Assembly: GCA_037576215.1 (NCBI GenBank)
Contig: JBANDB010000010.1
Location: 1,302,001 to 1,366,000, forward strand
Length of the DNA: 64,000 nucleotides
From: Armillaria gallica
Lineage: Eukaryota; Basidiomycota; Agaricomycetes; Agaricales; Physalacriaceae
Direction: 5' to 3'
The notes below the pieces were generated by a model. It saw nothing but the letters and a program-made list of their open reading frames with translations. It made no database searches and was not told the origin of the DNA. The stretch's first letter is position 1; each line of letters starts with the position of its first letter. Shown here piece by piece: positions 12,801 to 24,094 of the stretch. The translations under genes and the position numbers were made by a program.

Positions 12801-13280
12801 TGGTGAGTTACCGTTTCCTCGGCACCTTCCTCTTCGTCGTCGTCCTCCTCGCTCTCATGTGCTGAAAAGGTCGGTCGGGACTTCGTCTACATGTAAAATT
12901 TTAGCAGGAACACGTGCACGAAATAACCAACGCACTCTGGATGAAAGGGTTGCCCTAACTTCATCGGAAATGAGCAATGAAGATTGCGAAGTTAAAGGTT
13001 TCGGAGCGGGGGCTGAGGAGGACGTGATGTTGCCGTGTCCAAAAGTAAATATGGGTGGCATTTCGATAGTCATGGCTGGTGTGGGATCCGGGACATTTCC
13101 CTTGGATGGAAGTGCCTCAACGGGGTCCAGCTGGGGTGGTAGGTGAAGAGTCAAGCCGCTGCTCGAGGCGCGGAATTCGGTGGGGCCAAGAGAGCCAGTA
13201 GAGTCCTTCTGGTGACGGCCTACGCGGGTCTTCCCAAGAAGCATAGAGTACGGATTCTCGTCCTCTCCATCGTTGGCCAT
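9806..13280 (-). CDS. many-exon coiled-coil protein
   Basis: The ATG at 13280 opens a 140-codon exon (MANDGEDENPYSMLLGKT), low in complexity and rich in Pro and Ser. A likely intron with a GTGTTC donor and a TTTTCAG acceptor then joins to a very acidic run (HESEEDDDEEEG). From 12.7 to 10.3 kb, many short exons encode Glu-, Lys-, Gln- and Arg-rich heptad sequence, the longest being 11936-12481 (for example EEAQHAREDWEQQARELAGQ). Heptad coding runs to LKKRLEE followed by a TAG at 10333. Beyond it, three exons at 10.26-9.81 kb join in one phase across a clear GTAAG donor near 10155 and end in VDPDDHDKY and a TGA at 9806. They are either the C terminus of the same gene, after a splice that removes the TAG, or a separate small gene. 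The role is probably a structural or tethering protein. No catalytic motif seen. Confidence 0.6.
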
Positions 13281-13489
13281 TGGGACTTGCAAAGCGAATG
13301 AGAAAGGGTGATAGATCGACAAATGCTTGAACGACTCACGAAACTTTGGTAGTTAAAAGGAAGAAGGGGAGAATCCATTCCGGGCAATAGGGTGCAAAAG
13401 AGACAAAGGAAGTGCCTAAACCCAATCGGGTTTGATATTTTGAGAGGCTCGGCCCGGAAGGAGAGACGCGTGAGGACCCACTGAATATT

Positions 13490-14303
13490 AATATTTCGAG
13501 ACCACACCCTAGGCTCATCGCCGACATTGATAGAGGATACAAGCACTTTTCTTGACAGCAGATTAGTAGAAGGTAAATTAGTAGAAAGAATTTATAATGC
13601 ACCGTTTGAACCGAACATTGTCATGCTACGGTGTGTCGGGAGGCGAGGCTCAACGGGTTCAAGCTATCAAGACATATCACATTCATTGGAGAATATCAAA
13701 GCACCGAGCTTTGACTGGAGCAGGGAGACACCGAGTCTCCTGCTCAGAGAAGGGAACCAATGCAAGTTGCATTGATGATTGCCGGTGGTGAATGCTGTAT
13801 TTGTCAGACTCATGTGGGTATGTGGGCAAGTTCAAACTTGCAGAGAGAACTGCACCCACTGGGAGTCAAACCCGGCGCCAAGTGAGACACGTAATAATGA
13901 TGATGACATCACGACCAGTCATCGTATCTTCTCCACTTTTTTCTACCTCCTCCCACCATCTCCCAGCGGGACACTCGGTGTGTCCTGTGTTCAGTCCCAG
14001 CTCGGTGCTGCGACTGTTCTCTCTTCTGCCTATAGGTCTCAGCTCGGTGCTGCGCCTGTTTCTCGCTCTCCTTACTGTGTTGTCTGTCCAACGTACATCA
14101 ATGCCAAACGCCCATTTACTGATATCGGGATACCGTCGCAGGTCCATCGAAATTTATCTACTGCATCCTGACTCCATTATTTATCACATCCACAGGCTGT
14201 GACGCTCGGACGCTGGGCGACACCCTCAGCGAAGAGCGTCTCTCGACGCATTGACAAAGGGGACCATGAGGAATGGGATTTCTATATGGTGTCTGTATAT
14301 ATA
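13490..14303 (+). repeat. dispersed repeat family, copy R4
   Basis: Inverted partner of 7556-8315 (see there). Together the two copies flank the coiled-coil gene as a long inverted repeat with about a 5.2-kb spacer. A roughly 45-bp block (CAGCTCGGTGCTGCG plus a TATAGGTCT linker) is tandemly duplicated here and in the copy at 17.9-18.5 kb. Confidence 0.7.
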
Positions 14304-14690
14304 CAACTATGGCATTCTGTTGGAATGCTATGTCTTGGCATCCTACCACCCAGCCACCATACGAGTCCATGCCCCATCTTGGGTGACAATCACTCACTTT
14401 ACCGGAGTTCTAAGGAATACTATGCTGTCCTGCTCGTCTGATTTTGTGTGATCCAATGTCCTTGTTTACCGCTCCGGGATTCTGGGATTCCCAAAAGAAA
14501 TCGTCCCCTACATGTGACTCAGCTGGTGAAGTAGACAAAGGCTACGAACAAACCCATCTCTTTGCTCCGTCCCATTTCCCATTGTTTAACGCTCCACATG
14601 AATCGGGCTAATCAGTTGAAGGTTCGACTGTCCTCCCCTTGTCAGACGTTGAGATCTCTGATATCCCCCTTCTAGAAACTGTCTGCAGTC

Positions 14691-16378
14691 ATGGCAAGTA
14701 CAACTCAAAGGCTGTTTGACATAGGGCCTCCTCGCGACAAGGGCCACTTTCTGGAAAATATCGAGGTTGTCGCTCCAGCAGTTGGAATAGTCCATTCCAC
14801 GTCAAGACGCAAAATTTCGCTTTTAGGCCTTGTAGTTCCCGAGCTTATGACATTGTGGAGGGCGTTCTGTCCATGGGTGGAGGAGATATTCAGGAAATTC
14901 ATATTGAATTCCAGCGCTGAAGAGAGTCACGTAGAGCATTTGATGCACCTTTCAGACTCACAAAGCACTGCAAGCACGGTGGGGTTACCAGCTCTACATA
15001 TGATGGAGATTCTTTCTTCCCAGCCATCTATCTGCTCTCAAATCGCATTACACACATCATTTTATGCTACATGCGTCCACGTCTGGCTTCTGGTGGTCCC
15101 TCATCGTCCATTTTGTCAAAGTTCTTTCATTATCATCTCGTCTTTGTCAGAAGCCGACCCCATATGCCTCCTTGAGTTGGCTAGAGATATCGCACCCAAA
15201 ATACCCTTCTCTGTCGTCGAATCTGCAATTGACGAATTTCCTCGCAGCTTACTCCCTGTTGCCAAACACGACTCTAGCTATATTCGTGAACTTCACGCCA
15301 TGCTGGGATCTCTTTTGTACATCATCACAGCAGCCCCTGATGACTGTGTCTTTTACTCCCCAATCTGCATGTGATGGTTTGCATCGGTATTGAAGCAGCT
15401 GGTAAAGGAGGTCCGCTCCCAGAACATAACAGAATGTATCTGGGAATGTTCATGCTGTATACAGCAGATACTTACCTCCATGGATTATGAGGTGATCGCC
15501 GAAATTCTCTGCCAAGGTTTACTGGAAGACGTTGAAATGGTGGCCTCCATCGTAGCGAAAGGCTCGTTTTCTCTCAGTTGCAAGTTGCGGTTCAACCAGG
15601 CATTGATTTCACTCTTTGCTTTCCTTGAAGGCTGTCTCATTTGGGCTCCCATCCTTTCACAGGCTTGTCGACATCTGCCAAGGGTGGGAGTTATCAGGAG
15701 CATGCTCGATCTGGACAGTTCTCTAGATACTCCGGACCTCTTGTTGCATCTGAGAGATAGGGCAAGATGGTATGGCGACACGTATGACAGCTGGCGTGAT
15801 AGCCTCATCTGTCAATATCCCAGTGTTGGTCTTTTCGTGGTATTCCTGCTTGCTTAAACTCATCCTTTGACGCAGTGTTCATTCAATAAAACTGGAATCA
15901 TCGGAGTTTGTATGGATTGTGGTGACAAATTTTACTGCTCCAAGGCATGTCAAAGCGGGGATTGGAAGGAACATCGCACGAAATGCAAAAAGGCCACCAG
16001 AACCAGTTCGTTTTGTTACATTATCATGGCTTGTATCTTCAAGCTCAATTCCTGATAGACCATTTGGGGGGGTTCTATGTAAAGAACGCTGCCCATAAGT
16101 CTTTTTTCATGCACATTGTGGCACGCGAAGTTGCGGATCTTTCAGCTGATCCAAACGGTACAATGCAAGACCTACGAACATTAGCCCAGAAGGAGAATGT
16201 ACCAGAATGCCACATAATCACCGTCCTTAATTATCATTCCGGGTATAAGCAGCTTTACAGGCCTATGGAAGCTGGCGAAAGAAGCTGGAATCCTACCGAC
16301 ACGTTTATGGTCGAGGTGATGACTTTGGGACTGAAAAAGAATTTACATTGGCAGAGATCTATGCGCTTGGATGGCTAA
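14691..16378 (+). pseudogene. MYND zinc-finger protein gene, frameshifted
   Basis: The ATG at 14691 opens 227 codons of mostly helical sequence. The frame then switches near 15340 and again near 15390, where a TGA and a one-base slip interrupt the expected continuation. The next open part ends at 15822, followed by an intron of about 52 bp with a TTGACGCAG acceptor at 15874. It leads into CSFNKTGIIGVCMDCGDKFY and then CSKACQSGDWKEHRTKCKK, the second half of a MYND finger (C-x2-C, C-x3-C, H-x3-C), a protein-interaction module. After the finger a further frame change leads to a tail ending at 16375. At least three frame breaks in one locus point to a pseudogene, though sequencing error cannot be excluded. 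Confidence 0.65.
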
Positions 16379-17464
16379 ACATACTAGAATACTATATCAG
16401 TCCGGTAATCGCAACCCCCCTTGTTTTTGGATGACTACAGTACTACTATGTATCTATCTACTGTTCTTATCTATTGACATTCGTTTCGGCATACTTTGTT
16501 TTCGAGACCTCTTAACTTTTGCACTTCAGTGCCTAGCCTTTGATGGGACACCGGAATACCGGGTAGGAGGGAGGGTGAAAGGAGCGCTCGAAAATTGGAA
16601 ACTTACCTACCTTTTGACAGGCCATTTTGATTGTTTCTGAGACCTTTCTGGCAGTTTTCCTCACACTTAATCAAATAAAATGTGTGGGTCCAAATAATGA
16701 ATAATAATTCCCCCAGAAGCACAAGCAAAGCACAAGCCAAAATGGAAAAATGGTTCCATCTCACGGCTCACCCAGGGAGGCAGTTACTGGCCATCTATCT
16801 CTGTCTCTACCTGCTCAGACAACAAGTCTTTGGATCCTGTATAAAAATCACTCTGGAGGCTGGGTGATGAGAGAGCACGGAGTGAATGAGCAATGACTGC
16901 CTAGTGACAACCAAAATTGACACTGGCATAAGACAATCTGAAAGGAAAACATATACAATTCATAAAGTACCTCTTTACGCAAGTAGCAAACCATTGCAAA
17001 CACATAAGTGCAATTCAAACGGTGTACATAATGTACAACTGGGAAAAGGCTGATACCCAGGAGAACTAGTGGGTGCAACAAGAATGTTCACCCATCTGGG
17101 ACCTGGTTGTTGAGCTATGTAGCAAATAGGCCTAGAGCTACGAACATACCTAATGGCTGGGATTACCTGGACTGCCAGGTATCTCAGGATAGCCAAGTGG
17201 CTCGCAGATTCTGTCTGCACATCTATAAACGGTAGGGTTGTTGTTACAGACTGTGAAGTGACCAGTCTCTGGATTTGGGACTGTGTAATCACAGCAGAAG
17301 ATGGAGACATCGTATTGACCGCACAGATACATGGTTTTAGTGATCAAACACAGTATGCAAAGAATGGGACAAAGAAAAGGAGAAGACAACTGACTAGTAA
17401 CAGGTGGGCTTCGGGTCGTGTTGGGTCTATAGTCATTCCGATGTTCAGATAGGCAGAGAGTGCG
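16379..17464. other. no gene recognised
   Basis: Overlapping frames of 60-110 codons exist on both strands (for example 17153-17452 plus and 16975-17310 minus), but none has a recognisable domain or splice-consistent extension. Confidence 0.35.
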
Positions 17465-18540
17465 AGGTTCGGACGCAGAACGAGGACGACCAAATCCGAC
17501 GGTGGAGAGGGTGGGAATTACTGAGTGCCACAACATATGGGATTGTGACTCGCAGAAAACACAGTAGAACATGAGAGAAGGAACCACCGGTGCTTCAAAA
17601 GGAACGGCGATGGTGGAAAGAAGATAGCAATGATCACTGCCATTACAGGTGCAACACGTCTATACCAACAGCCACTCCTACTGCTATTTTCGATGGGAAA
17701 TTGCCAAGATCCAAGGATATCCAGAAGACGCCCTAAGAAACGGTCCGGCTCGAAGCGAGTCAACAGGTCAGCAGAAGACGGTATGTGGAGATGGCAAATT
17801 GATAAATTGAGGAACGATCTCGAATCTATGGACCGTAGCGGACCTGATGCTGAGGACTCTGGGGTCGGAAGAATGGCGAACGGTGTATAATCCGAGTCTC
17901 TATTCACCTCCTGCTGTTCCATACACCTGCACTAGCCGAGCTGAGGTCAAAGGCTGTGGGGACAGGATGGCAGCGAACACATATCGGTCCCGTCACGGTG
18001 TGAACAATGGATAGAAAGATAGCCTGGAAGCTGAGGTTCAGAATACATGACAGTGCAAGCTGCTCAACTTGAATTAGACATCCGGCAAAAAGAATCGTAT
18101 TGTACACATTTGGCAACCCTGATATTGCTGTAGATTGCATAGTATATGTATGTATCACAGATATATTCAATCCGATTCCTGACGGTCCCCATTGTGTGGG
18201 GATACACATCCAAGCATTACAGCCTGTGGACTCGATGAGCTATACAGTCATAATACAACAGATAAATTTTGATGGACCTGTGACGATAACTTGATATCAG
18301 CATTGGGTGTTTGGCATTGAAGCATGTTGGACGGACAACATGGTAAGAAGAGTGAGAAACAGGCGCAGCACTGAGCTGAGACCTATAGGCAGAAGAGAGA
18401 ACAATCACAGCACCGAGCTGGGACTGAACGCAGGACGCACCGAGTGTCCCGCTGGGAGATGGTGGGAGGAGGTAGAAAAAAGTGGAGAAGATACGATGAC
18501 TGGTCGTGATGTCATCATCATTGTTACGCGTCTCGCTTGA
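17465..18540 (-). repeat. dispersed repeat family, copy R2
   Basis: Reverse-oriented counterpart of copy R1 at 3.96-5.55 kb but without the extra DNA at 4.6-5.2 kb, so it shows a more compact form of the unit. The 18.3-18.54 kb part also matches copies R3 and R4, including the duplicated CAGCACCGAGCTG block. Its high-coordinate limit is near the TCATCATCATTGTTACG block. Confidence 0.65.
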
Positions 18541-19199
18541 GCCAGTGGAAAACGTCAAACCAAGCCCAGGAGTATCGCAGACATGGAACGAAGTATCTGT
18601 GGGAAGGTGGGTGTGCAAGGAGGGTCATCAACGGGCACGAGCTGCTGCTAGCCTGAACGGTGCTTGGTCGAGGGACGAGTGGCGCGTAGGGTACTGTGTC
18701 TGTAAGGGAGGTTGTCGTGGAGGAGATACTGACCAGAGTTGACACTCTCAATTAGTAGATATGTCAGCACATAATGGCATTTGGCTAGAAGAACAATATT
18801 AGCAAAGGTGAAGACGATTGAACAAGAAGAGAGATGGCTTAAGATTAAAATGACTCGACGATGTTGTTCTGGGTGCATGCAGCAGCGGGCAAATTCCTGG
18901 CTGAGATCGCAACGTGCGAGCCACGGGTGTAGAGGAATCTGAATCTATTTGTAGATGTTAGTTCGTAAGGAAAACTGGACGGCGTAGCATACACACCTTG
19001 AACGTTCTCTGAAACCCGTAAGCCAACCCCATATCCATCCAGACCAAAACTAGGGCAGGACTACACAGAAAAAGGTAAGCAATTACCTCTGTACAATAGT
19101 ATAATCTGTAGTTAATATTCATTAGCGGAATTCCAAGGCAAGAAAAGTGAGCGACACTGGCAACTCATTATCAATAGCATGCTATCTTGGTGGTATGAG
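18541..19199. other. no gene recognised
   Basis: A Ser/Thr/Pro-rich minus-strand frame lies at 18524-18751 but shows no motif. The rest is AT-rich DNA without features I can support. Confidence 0.3.
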
Positions 19200-19330
19200 G
19201 GTGTTCCGCATCGATGGATAAACGAGAGCAAGGATGACAGTGAGGAGAGCAAGGAACAGCCACAGCACCGAGCTGGGACTAAACACCAGGACACGCTGAG
19301 TGTCCTGCTGGGAGATGATCATGGAGGGAG
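19200..19330 (-). repeat. small fragment of the dispersed repeat family
   Basis: Contains the characteristic CAGCACCGAGCTGGGAC block and a TGTCCTGCTGGGAGATG block in the same order as copies R2 and R3, truncated on both sides. Confidence 0.5.
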
Positions 19331-19479
19331 GTAAGCATGTTGGTGATGTCATCATGGTGTACCTGGCCATTAATTGGCACACACTGAGACCCTCATCGGC
19401 TGAGGGTATCGCTGTGTCCCTCTCGAGACTCGCAGAGTCCCTCGGCGTGCATGGAGCAAGTCCCTCAGCGTGCAATGTC

Positions 19480-19905
19480 TTTTACCACTTGTAAACCTAA
19501 ATGAAAATGACTTCTTTTACATTACCTTTTCCTTACCTGCAAATTTCTGGTTTTTATGTAAGGACAATATGATGAAAAAGGTTTTCTTTTTCAATGAATT
19601 TTGTAGTCCTTCTTTTTTCAGATTCAAAATTGGTTGTGAAAAGCTATTCTTTTGCAAGCTGTAAATGCACTTCTATTTGTAGGTACAACACAGTTGAGAA
19701 AAGATTTCTTTTATTGTCCCTCTTCCTATCCGGAAAATGTTTTAAAAAGGTATTCGTCTATTTGTCCTAAAACATGACCAAAAATAGCTACTTTTCCTTC
19801 TAATTTTACAGAATCCATTTTACTCATATGAAAATGTCTGGAAAAGTCACAACATTTTCAGATCTCCTTTTCCTATGCTAAAAATCTACCAGCCCCAGCA
19901 GTGTC
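19480..19905. other. AT-rich left flank of element 1
   Basis: Low-complexity AT-rich DNA in which TTTTCC-like and AAAAT-like tracts recur. No gene. It abuts the LTR of element 1 with GTGTC, which is not matched by the CCTTC on the far side of the element. Confidence 0.4.
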
Positions 19906-20333
19906 TGTAAGACCTGAACTCCAATCAAGGGTAAATAGTCAGCTGTATCGCGTTCATACAGTCACCAACTAGTCCTGTGATGATTGGCAATCAAGACTAA
20001 CACAATAGCGCTTAGCGAGAAGGAATGTGTTTCGGTATGAATAAACGTTAGCTCAAAGCTAGGGAATATACAGCTTTGAGTACACTACTTTTATACTAAA
20101 GTGAGGGTCTCAATAAGTCTTAAAGGTGAGGGTACCATGTTAGAAAGTGAATAAGCCAAATACACGGTAGCCAAGAATAATACACGTCAGGTGAGTGTGA
20201 CGATGTAGCGATGTGAAGATTTATGAAGACTTCCATGAAGTCATGGATCTAAAGATAAAATAAGAGTAAGCGCTGAAGATAAGATAAGATAAGATAAGAG
20301 GCACTTAGGTAAAGAAATGAATAAATCGTAACA
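19906..20333 (-). repeat. element 1 3' LTR
   Basis: 428 bp beginning TGTAAGACC and ending CGTAACA on the plus strand, that is TGTTACG...GGTCTTACA in element sense, with canonical TG...CA ends. A short GATAA array near 20280-20300 is expanded relative to the other LTR. Confidence 0.93.
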
Positions 20334-20343
20334 TTACCCCCCT
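20334..20343 (-). promoter_or_regulatory. element 1 polypurine tract
   Basis: Directly inside the 3' LTR the element strand reads AGGGGGGTAA, a purine tract in the position where plus-strand DNA synthesis is primed. Element 2 has the matching AGGGGGTAA next to its 3' LTR (36585-36593). Confidence 0.8.
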
Positions 20344-20546
20344 GTTAAGGCAGGTGTCCCAACTGCTGTTAGCTTCAATCCCGTTATTACTTTCTCACAA
20401 TGCCTGGACACAATGTTAGTGCCTCTGCCTAGCCGGCTGCGATCCTCCTTTCTTTGTTCCTTATACGCAAGGGCCTGAATGAGGAGGAGGAATTTTGTCA
20501 TTAGGTGGATGTGAAAGCGGTAAGTCTGGTAAACTTTTTCATGTCT

Positions 20547-23500
20547 TCATGGTATTTCTGTTGGTTCGAACGGCGATTTTGTGTCTGTCGAAGGATTGTC
20601 GTTGCCACCAAGCCAATCCCAGTCTAGCTGTTGGTCGTACCACATTTTTTGTCTGGTGAATGGGTCCGTATAGGATTGCCAATCTCCTGTCTCATGCTTG
20701 GTACGATTCACCCTCTCAGCGAGGTATTCGTCGATGAGTTCTTCGGCGTCCATGTTATCCTCCCATACCCAACTATTGGATTCTGGTCCGTATCCCTTCC
20801 ATTTGACAAAGTAGTCTGTGACCCAATGCCATGGTTCACCGGTTTTTCCCCTGACTTTGCGCTCTCTACTGTTGAGGACTTTCTCGACTTTGTAGTGCTC
20901 TTCACCATCGATGAGATCTGGCAGTGGTGGGGTGGCTGCTCTTGGTTTGGGAATGTGGGTGATGTGTATGGCGTGAGGAGTACTTCGTTGAATACTGGAT
21001 GGATATGCCAGTTTGTCGGGAGCTTTAATTTGTATGCTGATGCTCTGACCTTTGCGATGATGGGGAATGGGCCTGTTCGTTTGTCTGTGGGTTTTTTCTT
21101 TGGACATGGGAGATTGAGGTTGGTCGTGTCAAGCCAAACTTTGTCTCCTACTTGGTATTCAACTGCAGGTCGTTTCTTTTTGTCATATTGGGCTTTCATC
21201 TGGTCAGCGGCTTTCTCGAGCACTTGCTTTGCTTCGGCATGGATTTTCTGCATCTGTGAAATGAATGTGGTTGAGGCCGGTGTTCTGAAGGGTGCTCGGG
21301 GTTTTGCGCCTGGGAGGATTTCAGCATTATAGCTGTAGTTAATCTCGAAGGGACTTTTGCCCGTAGCGGAATGGGTGTGGTTGTTATAAGTGAAGGCCAC
21401 AAGGGAGAGCCATTCGACCCAGTCATTTTGGAGATGATTGACGAAGATCTGGAGGTATTTTTCAACCTCCTGATTAACTTGCTCAGTCTGTCCATCAGTC
21501 TGCGGGTGATAGGTGGTGGATACATTTGCCTTGATTTGGAGCAAGTCATAAAGGTCTTTCATGAACTTGGAGACAAACACAGTGCCTCAGTCGCTGATAA
21601 CGACTTGTGGCATCCCATGTCTGGTATAAACTTTGTCCCGTAGGATCTTGGCCCACCCTTCCGATGACATCTCTGTTGTATATGTGACAGGTATGGTTTC
21701 CTTGGAGAATCGGTCAATGATCATTAAGATCACGTCAAAACTGTTGCACCTAGGTAAACCAGTGACCATATCGACAGAGATATGAGTCCATGGTCAGGAA
21801 GGGATGGCATTGGGATGAAGGGGCACTGCTTTTGCTTGTGTGCTTGACTTGCTTCATTGGCACGTTTCGCAAGTGCGGACATAATTTTCTATGTCCTTCT
21901 TCATCCTTGGCCACCAGTATTCTCGTAAGACGAGTTCTTTAGTCTTTTCAATGCCGGGGTGTCCCGCCGTGATGTGGTTGTGAAATACTGCGATGATTTC
22001 TCCTCGTAACACATGGTCTTGGGGAATATAGATACGGGAATTGTAACAGATTAACCCATTATCTAGCTTCATCCCTCAATCATGGTTGAGAGATGCGGAG
22101 ACATTCTTGTCCCATCGGTGGTGGTCGAGCGTGGCTTGCTTGATCTTGGTATGGATTTTCTCGATCGTGGGCATGACTAGTGCCCAGAAGTGCTCGGGTT
22201 TGAGGACTATAACCTCATTGTTGTCCTCCTTTCCCTGCTCGTGGTCTGCTTGTTGGCTTAGTAGGTCAGCCTTCTTGTTTGCTGGTCCTGGTTTGTGGTG
22301 CAGTGAGAAATGGTATTCGGCAAGCTCAGTTACCCAATGCACTTGGCGTTGGTTGAGCTTTTGGGGCTTTTGGAAATACTGCAGATTTTGGTGATCTGTC
22401 CATATCTCAAAGTCCTGAGCCGCACCCATTAGGTAGTGCCTCCACTCATCCAGGGCTAGCATGATTGCCAGCAGTTCTTTGTCGTAAATTTCATAATTTC
22501 GTTCTGTAACTGTGAGGGACTTGGATAGAAATGCAACTGGGCACCATTTTCCATCCTGTTCCTGTGACAATACAGTGCCTATCGCTCCTTCACTTGTGTC
22601 CACCTCTACACGGAACTTGCCTTCCTCCATGGGTATTGCCAGTACCACTTCTTCGGCCAGCAGTCTCTTCAACTCCTCGAACGCGTCCTGTTGCGCTTTT
22701 CCCCATTTCCATGGATCGTTTCCTGTCAGCTGGGTCATCGGTTTGATGACCTTGCTGTATCCTTTGATGAAACGTCAGTAGAAATTGGTAAAGCCTAAGA
22801 ATGACTGAAGTTGTACTTTCTTGACTGGCACAGGCCACTCCGCTATTCCTGCGATTTTGACTGGGTCCATCCGGATGCTTCCTTCGCTGATGATGACTCT
22901 GAGGTACTCTGTTTCCAAGGTTTCGAACTCGCATTTCTCCACTTTAAGGAATAGCTTGTTCTTTCGGAGGAGTCTTAGAACCTCACGTGTGATGCGACGA
23001 TGCTCTTCCTTTGTCTTGGACATGATTAGGATGTCGTTGAGATAGACCGTGATGGCGTCTGATGCAATGAGATCTTTAAAAATGTCATTCATCATCCACT
23101 GGAAGGTGGCGAGCGAGTTGGTAAGCCCGAAGAACATAACCGTGGGTTCAAACAACCCTCAATTAGTTCTGAATGCCACCTTCCACTCGTCTCCGCTCTT
23201 GATGTAAACGTTGTTGTATCCCCATCGGACATCAAGTTTGGAAAAGTACTTGGCACCTCGTAGTTTATCCATCAGCTCTGAGATGAGCAGAAGCAGGTAC
23301 CGGTTCTTGATGGTCATCTCGTTAAGCTTGCGATACTCTTGTACTGGTCGCAGCTTGCCATCCTTTTTCTTAACAAAGAAGAAAGGTGAAGCCATGGGTG
23401 ACTTGGAGGGCCATATCCATCCACTTGAAAGGTTCTCATCTAAGAACTTGTCGAGCTCCGCCTGTTCATTTCGATTAAGAGGATAGACCTTGCAATTGAG

Positions 23501-24094
23501 ATTGGTGCTCATGTTTGGAGTGAGTTCGATGGCATGGTCCCACGTCTTTGGCTCAGGAAGTTCGTCGAAATTGTCTTTGGCAAACAAATCGTTGAAGTCC
23601 TGGCACCACTCTGGGACCATTTCTTTGAATGTCTGGGTCTTCTTGTCTGCATTGGCTGCGGCAGCCAAGTCATTGGCGTGATGTGCATGTATCAGAATAG
23701 CTTGCATGAAATCTATGGCAAGGATGGTGTCTCCCTCCTCCAGCTCTTCGTCCCACTTATCATTGGGGTCTGCATCGGGTAGTACGAATGGGTCCTTGTA
23801 GCATTCACATCGTGCAAACGTTAATCCTCCTGTCTTCCAATTGATGATCGGATTATGCCGGGCTAACCAATTGTGACCGAGGAAGATCTCAGCGTATTTG
23901 GTAATTGATCCTTCTTGGTTCCTGGTTCCATCAGCATTATAGACTGGGATTGGTGTGGCCATCGTTCGAGTCAGAAGGTTGTACTGTTCGATGAACTTTT
24001 GGTTGATGGCGCTGCTGGTACATCCACTATCTATCAATGCAGCTGTGGAGATTTTGGGAATGGTTCCTGGTGTCCTGAGTTCAACGGGGATCAC
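20547..24094 (-). pseudogene. element 1 Pol: protease, RT, RNase H, integrase, chromodomain
   Basis: In order: aspartic protease with ALIDSGCTSS (near 24020); RT with [19 protein letters not shown] and SKLDVRWGYNNV, then VYLNDILIMS where VYLDD is expected; RNase H with DTSEGAIG, DKELLAI, WTDHQNL and KKADLLS; integrase with an HNHITAGH...CETCQ zinc domain and the catalytic set VDMVTGLP, VISD-stop-GTVF and QTDGQTEQVNQEVE. All lie in one frame from 24094 to 20708, broken by TGA at 23159, 22775, 22076, 21854, about 21797 and 21587. A frame change near 21000 leads to the chromodomain (EEHYKVEKVLNSR, FVKWKGYGPESNSWVWEDN), which in the family directs integration to modified histones, ending at 20547. 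A 69-bp in-frame deletion at 23885 removed part of the protease. Inactive. Confidence 0.92.

Noticed and set aside
13779..14202. Overlapping frames of 130 codons in repeat copy R4 and similar ones at 7.55-8.15 kb and 18.2-18.6 kb
   Set aside because: They recur because the repeat recurs. Frames differ between copies and contain repeated low-complexity translation, so no protein is supported.
20631..21332. Long plus-strand frame of 233 codons
   Set aside because: It lies opposite the integrase and chromodomain of element 1 and has no motif of its own; it is an antisense shadow.
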